This document shows, piece by piece, positions 6,286-13,970 of a DNA stretch of 25,464 bases (the stretch's first letter is position 1; each line of letters begins with the position of its first letter). Below the pieces are notes generated by a model. That model was not told the DNA's origin and did no database searches. It saw only the letters and a program-made list of their open reading frames with translations. The DNA comes from CAZCAC01 sp964496575. Its GTDB lineage: Bacteria > Planctomycetota > UBA1135 > GCA-002686595. The DNA lies in assembly GCA_964496575.1 (NCBI GenBank), contig CAZCAC010000128.1:1-25464 (forward strand), read 5' to 3'. The translations under genes were made by a program, and so were the position numbers.

Positions 6286-8160
6286 TCAAGGTCCGTCGTC
6301 GATTCCGATCCCGCTCGTGCCCGGGTACTGGCCCTCCTCGGACCAGCGCTCCCCATCGGAGAAGCCCTCGCGACCGTACTCGTCCTGGTCGCCCCCGAGG
6401 TCGAGGAAGACGCCCACCGTGGGCAGTTCGAGACGCCACTGCGGGTGGCCCTTCTCCGCGAAGGCCGGATATCCAACGTTCGCCTTCGTTTTCAACTCGT
6501 AGCGGTCGCGCCCGTCGGAGTCGAGGAACAGCCCGACGCCGACGATGTCTCCGCAGCCGAGGGATCGGTCGGGGCCGAAGTAGTGGTCGTTTCCTCGCTC
6601 GTCGCGAAAGACCGAGATGGAAAGGTCCCGCCCGTTGCCGAGAGACTGCGACAGGGTCGTCGTGTAGCGGTCGTCTCCCTCGACGTCGAGCAAGTACGAC
6701 AGGGCGAAGTGCGCGGAGGCGGACTGGCCGTACCAGGCCGCCAGGTAGGTGTCGTCGCCGTCGAGGTCGAAGAGCAGCCCCAGGCCGTACCAGTAGCCGA
6801 CGGCCTGGGCGAAGACTCCGCCGGCGTAGGAGTCGTCACCCTCGTGGTCGAGCAGGAGGCCGACGCCGCCCGACACGTACCGCTGGTGCGCATCGTCGCG
6901 CAGGCCGTAGCCCGCGCCCTGGGCCATCGAGGAGTTGTGCTCCTTGGTCTGTGCCGACGGGTAACGGATCTCGTCGTCGCGCGCCACGTAGCGGTCGTCA
7001 CCGGAGCGATCGACGAGCACGCCGGCGCCCAGGGGCTGGCCCAGTCCCTGCCCGTAGCAGAAGAGCTCGTACTCGTCCTTCCCTTCCTCGTCGAGCAGGA
7101 GGCCGACACCGCACAGGCCGACGGCCTGGCAGAGGTGGTCGCCGGCGTACCGGTCGTTGCCGCGCACGTCGATGACGATTCCGATCCCTCCGACCCCGGC
7201 GCCGGCCCCCGCGCCGCCCGGCTCGCCGTTCGCCGCGTACTCATCGTCGCCGCGGAGGTCGATGACCGCGCAGAAGGGATGGGCGCCGCTCCCGCAGGCG
7301 CTGCCGGGGAGGTAGCGATCGTCGCCGGCCACGTCGACGAGCAGGAGCAGCGGTTCGGCGCCGTGCTCCGTCTTGCCGCGGTCGCCGAAGCGCACGTCGC
7401 CGTGGGGCGTGGGCAGGCGGACGTTCTTCACTCCGGTGGAGAGGCGCGCGGAGTCGAGCTCGGCGGCGAGTCGCTCGGCCGCCCGGACGAACTCCACCGC
7501 GGCGCGTCCGCCCCACGCCCGGTCGAACTCCTGCTCGATGAGCCGGAGCGCATCGGCGTCCGCGCCGACCTCGTGGTAGCGCAGCGCTGCCGTGCCGAGC
7601 TCCTCGTACGAGTCGACGGAGATCGCCTCGACCGCGCGCGCCCACGCGTCGGCGCAGTCGGGAATGACGGAGAGGAACCTGGCCAGGGGCAGGGCGGCGC
7701 GCTCGGGGATCTGGTCGAGAGTCTCGATGGAGAAGTCGACGGGCAGCGCTCCTCCCTCCGCCGCCCACACCTCGTCGAGGGCGATCTCCAGCGCCTCTCG
7801 CGGATCCCCTTCGGCGAGGGCGATCTCCTCGGCCGGCGCGATCTCGAAGCCGCCGGCGACCCACGCCTCCTCGAGGAGCTCGGCGACTCCCGCCGCGGTG
7901 ACGAAGCGGTTGCCGAGCTCGCGCGAGGCTTCCTCGAAGTGGAAGGTGTCCTCGATCAGCTCGTAGAAGGCCGGCATCCGGCAGCGAAAGCGGTAGAGCA
8001 TCAGGTCGCTCTCGGAGAAGCCGAGAGGCTGATCCTCTCCCACCGTGGCTTCCCGGACCTCGTCCACGACCTCGGGCGGAATCGCCTCGAGCTCGATTCC
8101 ATCTCCGGAGAACGCGAAGAGCGGCAACAAGAACGAGACGGGCGGGAGGGTGGTGCTCAT
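6286..8160 (-). CDS. GDDxY-repeat protein of unknown function
   Basis: The protein has 624 residues. About the first 290 are mainly helical and acidic, opening with a short hydrophobic segment (PVSFLLPLFAF) that could be a weak signal peptide. From about residue 300 there are eleven copies of a short motif, LD-x-x-GDDxY (also VDVAGDDRY, FDLDGDDTY, LDVEGDDRY), spaced roughly 23-40 residues and separated by glycine-rich stretches such as GVGLLLD and GYWYGLGLLFD. The pattern suggests a repeating beta structure with acidic, possibly metal-binding turns, comparable in logic to RTX repeats but with a different motif. I know similar repeats only from uncharacterised proteins. The frame stays open upstream but overlaps the dehydrogenase on the other strand, so ATG at 8160 is the sensible start. 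TAGTCT lies 8 bases before it and no clear Shine-Dalgarno is seen. Confidence 0.75.
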   Translation of the reverse strand: MSTTLPPVSFLLPLFAFSGDGIELEAIPPEVVDEVREATVGEDQPLGFSESDLMLYRFRCRMPAFYELIEDTFHFEEASRELGNRFVTAAGVAELLEEAWVAGGFEIAPAEEIALAEGDPREALEIALDEVWAAEGGALPVDFSIETLDQIPERAALPLARFLSVIPDCADAWARAVEAISVDSYEELGTAALRYHEVGADADALRLIEQEFDRAWGGRAAVEFVRAAERLAAELDSARLSTGVKNVRLPTPHGDVRFGDRGKTEHGAEPLLLLVDVAGDDRYLPGSACGSGAHPFCAVIDLRGDDEYAANGEPGGAGAGAGVGGIGIVIDVRGNDRYAGDHLCQAVGLCGVGLLLDEEGKDEYELFCYGQGLGQPLGAGVLVDRSGDDRYVARDDEIRYPSAQTKEHNSSMAQGAGYGLRDDAHQRYVSGGVGLLLDHEGDDSYAGGVFAQAVGYWYGLGLLFDLDGDDTYLAAWYGQSASAHFALSYLLDVEGDDRYTTTLSQSLGNGRDLSISVFRDERGNDHYFGPDRSLGCGDIVGVGLFLDSDGRDRYELKTKANVGYPAFAEKGHPQWRLELPTVGVFLDLGGDQDEYGREGFSDGERWSEEGQYPGTSGIGIDDGP

Positions 8161-8168
8161 CGGGAGTG

Positions 8169-8174
8169 AGACTA
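8169..8174 (-). promoter_or_regulatory. Candidate -10 box for a leaderless transcript
   Basis: TAGTCT fits TAnnnT and ends 8 bases before the ATG of the GDDxY-repeat gene. That would place the transcription start at or next to the start codon. No good -35 is visible. Confidence 0.35.
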
Positions 8175-8307
8175 CTCCAGCAACGCCCGCGTCAACTACC
8201 CTTCTCTCGCGTCGTCGAGGGACGGGAGCCAGGAGCGGTCCTGGCCGCCGATCCGGCGAGTCGGTACCCTCACCCTCCGCCCTCGACCCCGGCCCCCGAG
8301 AACGAAG

Positions 8308-9336
8308 ATGAAAGCAATCCGCCTGACGCAGACCACCCGACCGCTCGAGCTCCAGGAGATCGACACGCCGCCGATCGCGCCCCACGAAGTGCTGGTGCGG
8401 GTCAAGGCGGCGGGAATCTGTCACTCCGACGCGCACTACCGCGCGGGCACGGCGACCGCCGAGCCGCTGCCGCTCACGCCGGGGCACGAGGTCGCGGGCG
8501 TCGTCGAGGCGGTCGGGTCCGAGGTGACGGACTACGCTCCGGGTGCGCGCGTCTGCTTGCACTACCTGGTCACCTGCGGGGAGTGCCGGCACTGCGTGGA
8601 AGGCCACGAACAGTTCTGCACCACGGGGAAGATGCTGGGCAAGGATCGCGATGGCGGCTACGCGGAGTTCATCGGCTTGCCGGCGCGCGGCGTGTTCCCG
8701 CTGCCCGACGAGGTGCCGTTCGAGTGGGGCGCGGTGATGATGTGCTCCTCGGCGACGTCGATGCACGCGCTGCGCAAGGCGCGCCTGAGTCCCGGCGAGA
8801 GCGTCGCCGTCTTCGGCGCGGGCGGGCTGGGGATGTCGGCGGTGCAGCTGGCCCGCGCGCTGGGCGCCGAGAAGGTCTACGCCGTCGACATCGACTGGGA
8901 GCGCCTCGAGCTCGCCGAGCGCCTCGGGGCGATCCCGGTCGACGCGGCGAACACCGACCCGGTACAGCAGCTCCGCAAGCGCACCGACGGCCGTGGCGTC
9001 GACGTCGCGCTGGAGCTGATCGGCCTGCCGCTGACGATGCGCCAGTCGGTGCAGTGCCTCGCCTTCCGGGGGCGGGCGGCGCTCGCCGGGATCACGGACC
9101 AGGACATGGCGGTCCATCCCTACAGCGAGCTGATCGGCACCGAGGCGGAGATCATCGGCGTGTCCGATCACCTCGGCACGGAGATCGTCGAGCTGTGCGA
9201 GCTGGCTCGGACGGGCAAGCTCGACCTCGGCGAGGTGATCACGCGGACGGTCCCGCTGGAAGCCGATCCGATCAACGCGACCCTCGACCGGCTCGAGCAC
9301 TTCGGTGAAGGGGTGCGCACGGTGATCGTGCCCTGA
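8308..9336 (+). CDS. Zinc-dependent alcohol dehydrogenase (medium-chain family)
   Basis: A 342-residue NAD(P)-dependent oxidoreductase that should interconvert an alcohol and an aldehyde or ketone in the cytoplasm. Catalytic zinc ligands are Cys38 (GICHSD), His60-Glu61 (PGHE) and probably Cys146. The structural zinc lobe is complete with Cys90, Cys93, Cys96 and Cys104. The Rossmann fold shows GAGGLG at 170-175, and Asp194 at the end of the second strand (VYAVDID) favours NAD over NADP. Length and domain order are normal. The substrate cannot be told from sequence. It is divergent from the GDDxY-repeat gene across 147 bases and is followed by a terminator-like hairpin, so it is probably transcribed alone. 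The ribosome site is weak (GAGAACGAAG). Confidence 0.9.
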   Translation: MKAIRLTQTTRPLELQEIDTPPIAPHEVLVRVKAAGICHSDAHYRAGTATAEPLPLTPGHEVAGVVEAVGSEVTDYAPGARVCLHYLVTCGECRHCVEGHEQFCTTGKMLGKDRDGGYAEFIGLPARGVFPLPDEVPFEWGAVMMCSSATSMHALRKARLSPGESVAVFGAGGLGMSAVQLARALGAEKVYAVDIDWERLELAERLGAIPVDAANTDPVQQLRKRTDGRGVDVALELIGLPLTMRQSVQCLAFRGRAALAGITDQDMAVHPYSELIGTEAEIIGVSDHLGTEIVELCELARTGKLDLGEVITRTVPLEADPINATLDRLEHFGEGVRTVIVP

Positions 9337-9352
9337 TGCGCAACTGTCGAGC

Positions 9353-9369
9353 GATAAGCAGCGCTTATC
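9353..9369 (+). terminator. Hairpin after the alcohol dehydrogenase gene
   Basis: GATAAGC (9353-9359) and GCTTATC (9363-9369) form a perfect 7-pair stem with loop AGC, 16 bases after the stop codon. No T-tract follows. Confidence 0.5.
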
Positions 9370-9478
9370 CTCGCACCTCGCAGGACTGAGCCAATCCTCG
9401 CCGGTCCGCTTCGCTATCACACCCGGGGGAGTACCTCCAGGGCGGCGGATAGCACGGACTCGGAACAGGAGTGGCGCG

Positions 9479-12274
9479 ATGGGTTGGATGGTCTTCTCGA
9501 AGCGTGGGTGGGGAGTGATCTGTGCGCTGTCGATGGCCCTCGGGGGCGCGGCGCACGCGGAGGATGTCTTCTACGACGTCTCGATCGCCGGGCTCACCTA
9601 CGACGCCGGGCAGTCTCCGGCGCCCCGAACCTGGGGCTATGCGGAGAACGAGACCTTTGCAGTGCTTGAGCCGTTCGTGCGACTCGACGGGGATGGTGAA
9701 GCCTACGTGGACTGGAGCGATACTCGGGGGGCGCCAGTTCACCTGACCTGGGTTCCGAGCTCCGAGGCGTTCCGCCGGCTGCGCGTGGGCGTCCGGGCCC
9801 CGGCCGGGGAGACCGTGAAGGGTGTGCTCTACCTGCCCGAAGCGGAGCTCGACGGTTTCACGCGGCACGCCTTCACCGTGGAGCCGACCGCGGCGAGGGC
9901 CGACGGCTGCCAGGACTTCCTGCGGCGGAAGCTCGGCTACCTGGATCGAAAGGCGGCCGGTGGCTTCCCCGGCGCCGGGTGGTTCCGCCACCAGGCGGCG
10001 CTGGTGCGCGCGGAGCTGGAGGGGGAGAGCTTCTGGGGCCCCTCGACCACGGTGCGGCGCTGGCGGACCAGTCGCGACATCGACGAGACCTTCGAGCTCT
10101 TCTCCGGAGGCCGGGCCATAGCGGAGAACCTGGCGCTCGACTCGGGATTCGATCCCGTACGCGCGGCCGAGCAGCTCGACAGGTCGTACTCGCTGGAGGA
10201 GATCGAGGGGATCATCATCGACCCGATCGACTGGGCGCCGCTCCTCGAAGGGTTGGACCCCGAGCTCGATCCGCTGGCGCGTCTGATCCCTCACGATCAG
10301 CACGCCCTCTTCTTCCCCTCGTTCGACGCTCTCGCCGCGCTCGTGGACGAGGCACACGAGAGCGGAACCCCGATCCTGCAGCTGCTCGAGCCGCGGGTGG
10401 AGGACGCGCGGACGCAGGAGCGCTACGAGCGCCAGCTGTGCTTCGGGCTCGACGCCGGCGCGCGCCTCTTCGGCCCGGCGCTGGTGAAGAGCGTCGCGAT
10501 CACCGGCTCCGATCCGTACCTGCGTACCGGCTCCGACCTCGCGATCCTGTTCGAGGCGAAGAACGCGGACGTGCTGCACGGTTTCCTGCGGGAACGGCAG
10601 CGCGCGGCACTCGAGGAGAACCCCGACGCGGGGCCGATCGAGGGGACGGTCGGCGGGCTCGAGTGGTCCGGCGTCGTGTCTCCGGACCGCACGATCTCCT
10701 CGCTGTTGCTGCGTCTCGACGACGTCGTCTGCGCGACCAACAACTTCGACCAGCTGAAGCGCCTCTCGAGCGTGTACCGCGGCGAGACCCGCGCGATCGC
10801 GGAGCTCGACGAGTACCGTTTCTTCCGCGACCGCTACCCGCGAGGCGCGGAGGGGGAGACGGCGTTCTTTCTGCTCACCGACGCGACGCTGCGCCGCTGG
10901 ATGAGGCCTCGCTGGCGGATCGGCGCGTCCCGCCGCACGCGGGCGGCGGCGCTGATGGCCCAGTACCAGGCCGCGCACGCCGAGGAGCTGATCGCGGGAA
11001 CGGCGAAGCGCCGGGTGATCGAGCAGGAGCTCGCCGTGCCCGGCGGCGGCGATCTGCTGCTCTCGCCGACGGGCGTGGTCAGCCCGGAGTACGGCACGCT
11101 CGCGCAGCTCACGCCGATCCTCTCGCTGGACCTCGGCGGGGTTACGCAGACCGAGCGGGACGCCTACGAGCGGTTCCGGAACCGGTACGAGCGACAGTGG
11201 TCCCGCTTCTTCGATCCGATCGCGGCGAGCATCAGTGTGGCACCGGAGAAGCTGGCGCTCGACCTCACCGTGATGCCGCTGGTATTCCGGACCGAGTACC
11301 GCGACCTGATCGAGATCGCCGGGGCGGCCAAGCTCGATCCGGAAGCGAGCGGGGCGCCCGGCGAGACGATCATGGCCTTCGTCCTGGCGCTCGATCACGA
11401 CGCTCGAATGTTTCGCGAGGTGGAGGGGTACGCGGAGATGGCCTGGTCTCCGCGAGGACGGGCCCTCCGCTGGGTCGGCGATTCCCTGGCCGTGCACGTC
11501 GGTCGCGACGAGTTCTGGTCGGAGATGGCCGCGGCCGACGATCAGCAGGACTTCCTCTGGGCGAACCTGTACCGCCTGCCGGTCGCCCTGGAGATCGACG
11601 TCGGCAATCCCCTGGAGCTGGCGGCGTTCCTGACCGGGCTGCGCGGCTTCGTCGACTCCGCGGGACCGGAGCTGCTCGTCTGGGAGACTCGCGAGCACCT
11701 CGGGCGCAGCTACGTGCGCGTCGGTCCGGCGGACGAGCCGGAGTGGGGGGAGGAGTACCAGGACTACGCGCTCCACTATGCGGTGCTGCCCGGCAGCTGG
11801 GTGCTCTCGCTGAACGAGGGTCTGATCCAGCGCCTGATCGAGCGGGTCGAGGCGGCCCCGGAAGACGACGCGCCGGCGAGACCCTGGCTCGGGAAGAGCG
11901 CCGCGCTGCGCCTCGAGTCGGATGCCCTCGACCTGATCCGCGGCCTGGCCCGCCCGCACTTCCGCGACCGGATGCGCCTGCGCGCGTGGAAGAACCTGCC
12001 GATCCTGGAGGAGTGGCGCCGGCTGTTCCCGGGCCGCGACCCGCTCGAGGTGCACGAGGAGCTGTGGAATACGCGCCTCCTGTGTCCCGGCGGCGGTGAG
12101 TACGTGTGGAACGAGGCGCTGGGGGTGATGGAGTCGTCGGTCTACGGCTCCCCGGTCCTTTCGCGCGAGGGCCCCGAGCTGCCCGTCGCAGTACGCGCGC
12201 TGGAGGGGGTCGACCTGGGGCTCACGTTCGAGAACGACGGCCTGCGGGCGCGCGGCGAGCTCCGGCGGAAGTGA
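9479..12274 (+). CDS. Large exported protein of unknown function
   Basis: A 931-residue protein that I do not recognise. It opens with a clear signal peptide (basic SKRGW, a hydrophobic core, and AHA before EDVFYDV), so it is periplasmic or secreted; no other membrane segment or lipobox is seen. The body is acidic, rich in Glu, Arg, Leu and aromatic residues, and looks globular without repeats. Conspicuous segments are HDQHALFFPSFDALAALVDE, VVCATNNFDQLKRLS, FFLLTDATLRRWMRPRWRIG and LTVMPLVFRTEYRDL. The phrase about a value recorded per item (CATNNFDQLKRL) recalls substrate-free DUF3352-type proteins, but this is only an impression. The start is well supported by AGGAG 7 bases before the ATG. 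It has no close neighbour on its strand in either direction. Confidence 0.8.
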   Translation: MGWMVFSKRGWGVICALSMALGGAAHAEDVFYDVSIAGLTYDAGQSPAPRTWGYAENETFAVLEPFVRLDGDGEAYVDWSDTRGAPVHLTWVPSSEAFRRLRVGVRAPAGETVKGVLYLPEAELDGFTRHAFTVEPTAARADGCQDFLRRKLGYLDRKAAGGFPGAGWFRHQAALVRAELEGESFWGPSTTVRRWRTSRDIDETFELFSGGRAIAENLALDSGFDPVRAAEQLDRSYSLEEIEGIIIDPIDWAPLLEGLDPELDPLARLIPHDQHALFFPSFDALAALVDEAHESGTPILQLLEPRVEDARTQERYERQLCFGLDAGARLFGPALVKSVAITGSDPYLRTGSDLAILFEAKNADVLHGFLRERQRAALEENPDAGPIEGTVGGLEWSGVVSPDRTISSLLLRLDDVVCATNNFDQLKRLSSVYRGETRAIAELDEYRFFRDRYPRGAEGETAFFLLTDATLRRWMRPRWRIGASRRTRAAALMAQYQAAHAEELIAGTAKRRVIEQELAVPGGGDLLLSPTGVVSPEYGTLAQLTPILSLDLGGVTQTERDAYERFRNRYERQWSRFFDPIAASISVAPEKLALDLTVMPLVFRTEYRDLIEIAGAAKLDPEASGAPGETIMAFVLALDHDARMFREVEGYAEMAWSPRGRALRWVGDSLAVHVGRDEFWSEMAAADDQQDFLWANLYRLPVALEIDVGNPLELAAFLTGLRGFVDSAGPELLVWETREHLGRSYVRVGPADEPEWGEEYQDYALHYAVLPGSWVLSLNEGLIQRLIERVEAAPEDDAPARPWLGKSAALRLESDALDLIRGLARPHFRDRMRLRAWKNLPILEEWRRLFPGRDPLEVHEELWNTRLLCPGGGEYVWNEALGVMESSVYGSPVLSREGPELPVAVRALEGVDLGLTFENDGLRARGELRRK

Positions 12275-12345
12275 CTCCGTTTCGGGGGAACCTTTTTTCG
12301 GAAAGGCTGTCGGATCGCTCCGCCTCGTTCGCCGGGGGGGTAGAG

Positions 12346-12364
12346 CCGAGCGAGCCCCGCTCGG
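12346..12364 (+). terminator. Possible hairpin terminator
   Basis: CCGAGCG (12346-12352) pairs with CGCTCGG (12358-12364), loop AGCCC, 72 bases after the stop of the large exported protein and just before the ribosome site of the next ORF. It could equally be an attenuating structure in that ORF's leader. Confidence 0.3.
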
Positions 12365-12391
12365 CCGAGCCCTGGGAGGGGCTCACGAGCC

Positions 12392-12626
12392 ATGCAACAA
12401 GCCATCCTCCGCGCGGCCCTCGCGGGCCCCCTCTTTCTGACTCTCGCCGCGACCAGCGTCAGCGCCCAGTGCACCGACGACCACCTCGAGAACAACGACA
12501 CCTGCGCCACACCGACCCTGGTCTACGACGGTTTCAGCGCAACCCTCACCAGCCTCTACGGTGACGACGACTACTACCAGATCCACGTCCCCGACGGTTC
12601 GGACCTGACCATCGACCTCACCTTCG
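12392..12626 (+). pseudogene. N-terminal fragment of an exported PPC-domain protein
   Basis: ATG at 12392, with GGAGGGG upstream, opens a good signal peptide (a hydrophobic AALAGPLFLTLAATSVSAQ ending in SAQ before CTDD). It continues into a bacterial pre-peptidase C-terminal (PPC)-like domain: DDHLENNDTCATP, YGDDDYYQIHVPDGSDL, TIDLTF. At about 12626 the reading becomes arginine/proline nonsense that shadows a sigma factor in another frame. About 78 residues are therefore genuine and the rest of the protein has been lost at a junction with foreign sequence. The open frame to 12850 is not a real C-terminus. Confidence 0.65.
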
Positions 12627-12833
12627 GCCCACGCCGCCTCGGCCGACGAACAGGAGCGTCTCTTCCGCGCCCTCGAGTCCCTGCGCCCCGAGGATCGCGA
12701 GGTGATCGAGCTGCGCGACCTGGAAGGCCTCCCCTTTCGCGAGATCGCCGCGCAGATGGAACGACCGAGCGAGGGCGCGGCGCAGGTGCACCACGCCCGG
12801 GCCCTGGCGAAACTCGCGCGATACCTGGACTGA
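12627..12833 (+). pseudogene. C-terminal fragment of an ECF RNA polymerase sigma factor
   Basis: The frame stopping at 12831-12833 encodes LRPEDREVIELRDLEGLPFR, then EIAAQMERPSEGAAQVHHAR and ALAKLARYLD. This is region 4 of an extracytoplasmic-function sigma factor (helix-turn-helix that reads the -35 element). The sigma2 region and start codon are missing; the sequence begins abruptly inside the PPC-domain gene. The stop lies 13 bases before the GTG of a kinase gene, matching the sigma factor-kinase pairs common in planctomycetes, so this part of the original operon order is intact. Confidence 0.75.
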
Positions 12834-12846
12834 CCGGTACGGAGTC

Positions 12847-13970
12847 GTGACCTCGCCCACGTTCGAACCCGACGATCTCGACGACCCGGTCGACGACCTG
12901 GTGGCCGAGGTGCTGCTCGCTCGGGAGGGCGGCGAGCCCGATGCGGCGGCGCGCGTGGCCGCCGAGCATCCAGAGCATGCGGAAGCGCTCGAGCAACGCC
13001 TGGCGCGGCTCGACGGCGCGCGCGGTGTGCTCGGGGCGCTGGGCTCGGGCGAGCGCAAGCGCTCCCTGCCGGCACGGATCGGCGGCCACACCATTCTCCG
13101 CGAGCTGGGTCGCGGAGGCATGGGCGTGGTCTACCTGGCGCGCGACGAGAAGCTCGGTCGCGAGGTGGCGCTGAAGGCGATGACCAATCCGGCCCTGGCC
13201 GGGGAGCGTGGACGCGAGCGCTTCCAGCGCGAGGTGCGGGCGGTCGCCGCACTCTCCCACCCGTGTATCGTTCCCATCCACGAAACCGGCGAGGAGGAGG
13301 GCACGCCGTACTACACGATGCCCTACGTGGAGGGGCGCAGCCTGGCGGAGATCCTGGTCGAGCTGCGTGGCCTCGACCTCGAGCCGGCGCATCTGACCGG
13401 CCGCCACCTGCGGGTGGGCTCGCGAGACGGTGACTCCGCGACCGCGGTCGATCCGGGCCGGCGCTCCACGCGCGACGGTTCTCGCCCCTCCGAGCGGCTC
13501 GCGCGCAGCCACGTCGAGCTCGTGGCGCGGCTGGTCCTGGACGTGGCCGAGGCTCTGGCGCACGCCCACGCTGGCGGCATCGTGCACCGCGACGTGAAGC
13601 CCTCGAACATCCTGGTCTCGCCCGAGGGGCGCGCCCTCCTGTGCGACTTCGGCCTGGCTCGCGGCGAGGAGTCGGGGGACCTGACGCGCTCGGGGACTTC
13701 GTGGGCACGCCGCACTACGTCGCGCCGGAGCAGGCCGCGGGCGAGACGATCGACGCGCGCTGCGACGTGTACGCGCTGGGCGCGACGCTCTACGAGCTGT
13801 TGACCCTACGCGTGCCTCATGACGGAGCGAACACCGCCGAGATCCTGCGCAGGATCGAGACCAGGGAACCCACCCCGCTGCGCAAGCTCAATCCCGCCAC
13901 GCCGCGCGACCTCGAGACGATCTGCGGCGCGAGCTGCTCGAGCGCGCGCTGCGGTTGCACCAGGAACTGA
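12847..13970 (+). pseudogene. Ser/Thr protein kinase, frameshifted and joined out of frame to its TPR region
   Basis: The kinase starts at GTG 12847, 13 bases after the sigma-factor stop. It has an 80-residue N-terminal region, glycine loop GRGGMGVVY from residue 88, Lys110, an unusual ~55-residue polar insertion after the hinge, HRDVKPSN with Asp249, and DFG at 267-269. After DLTRSG (about 13693) the frame is lost. The next frame continues DFVGTPHYVAPEQAAGET, DARCDVYALGATLYELLTLR and NPATPRDLETIC. One extra G in the GGGG run at 13691-13694 would restore the frame, so this is either a real mutation or a sequencing error in a homopolymer. Kinase sequence ends at about 13925, before the usual conserved continuation, where it meets TPR coding sequence in yet another frame. 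Confidence 0.75.

Noticed and set aside
6130..8169. 679-codon plus-strand ORF
   Set aside because: Antisense of the GDDxY-repeat gene; its valine-rich repeats mirror the minus-strand motifs and it has no domain or ribosome site.
9365..12055. 896-codon minus-strand ORF
   Set aside because: Antisense shadow in GC-rich DNA of the large exported protein, which has a signal peptide and Shine-Dalgarno.
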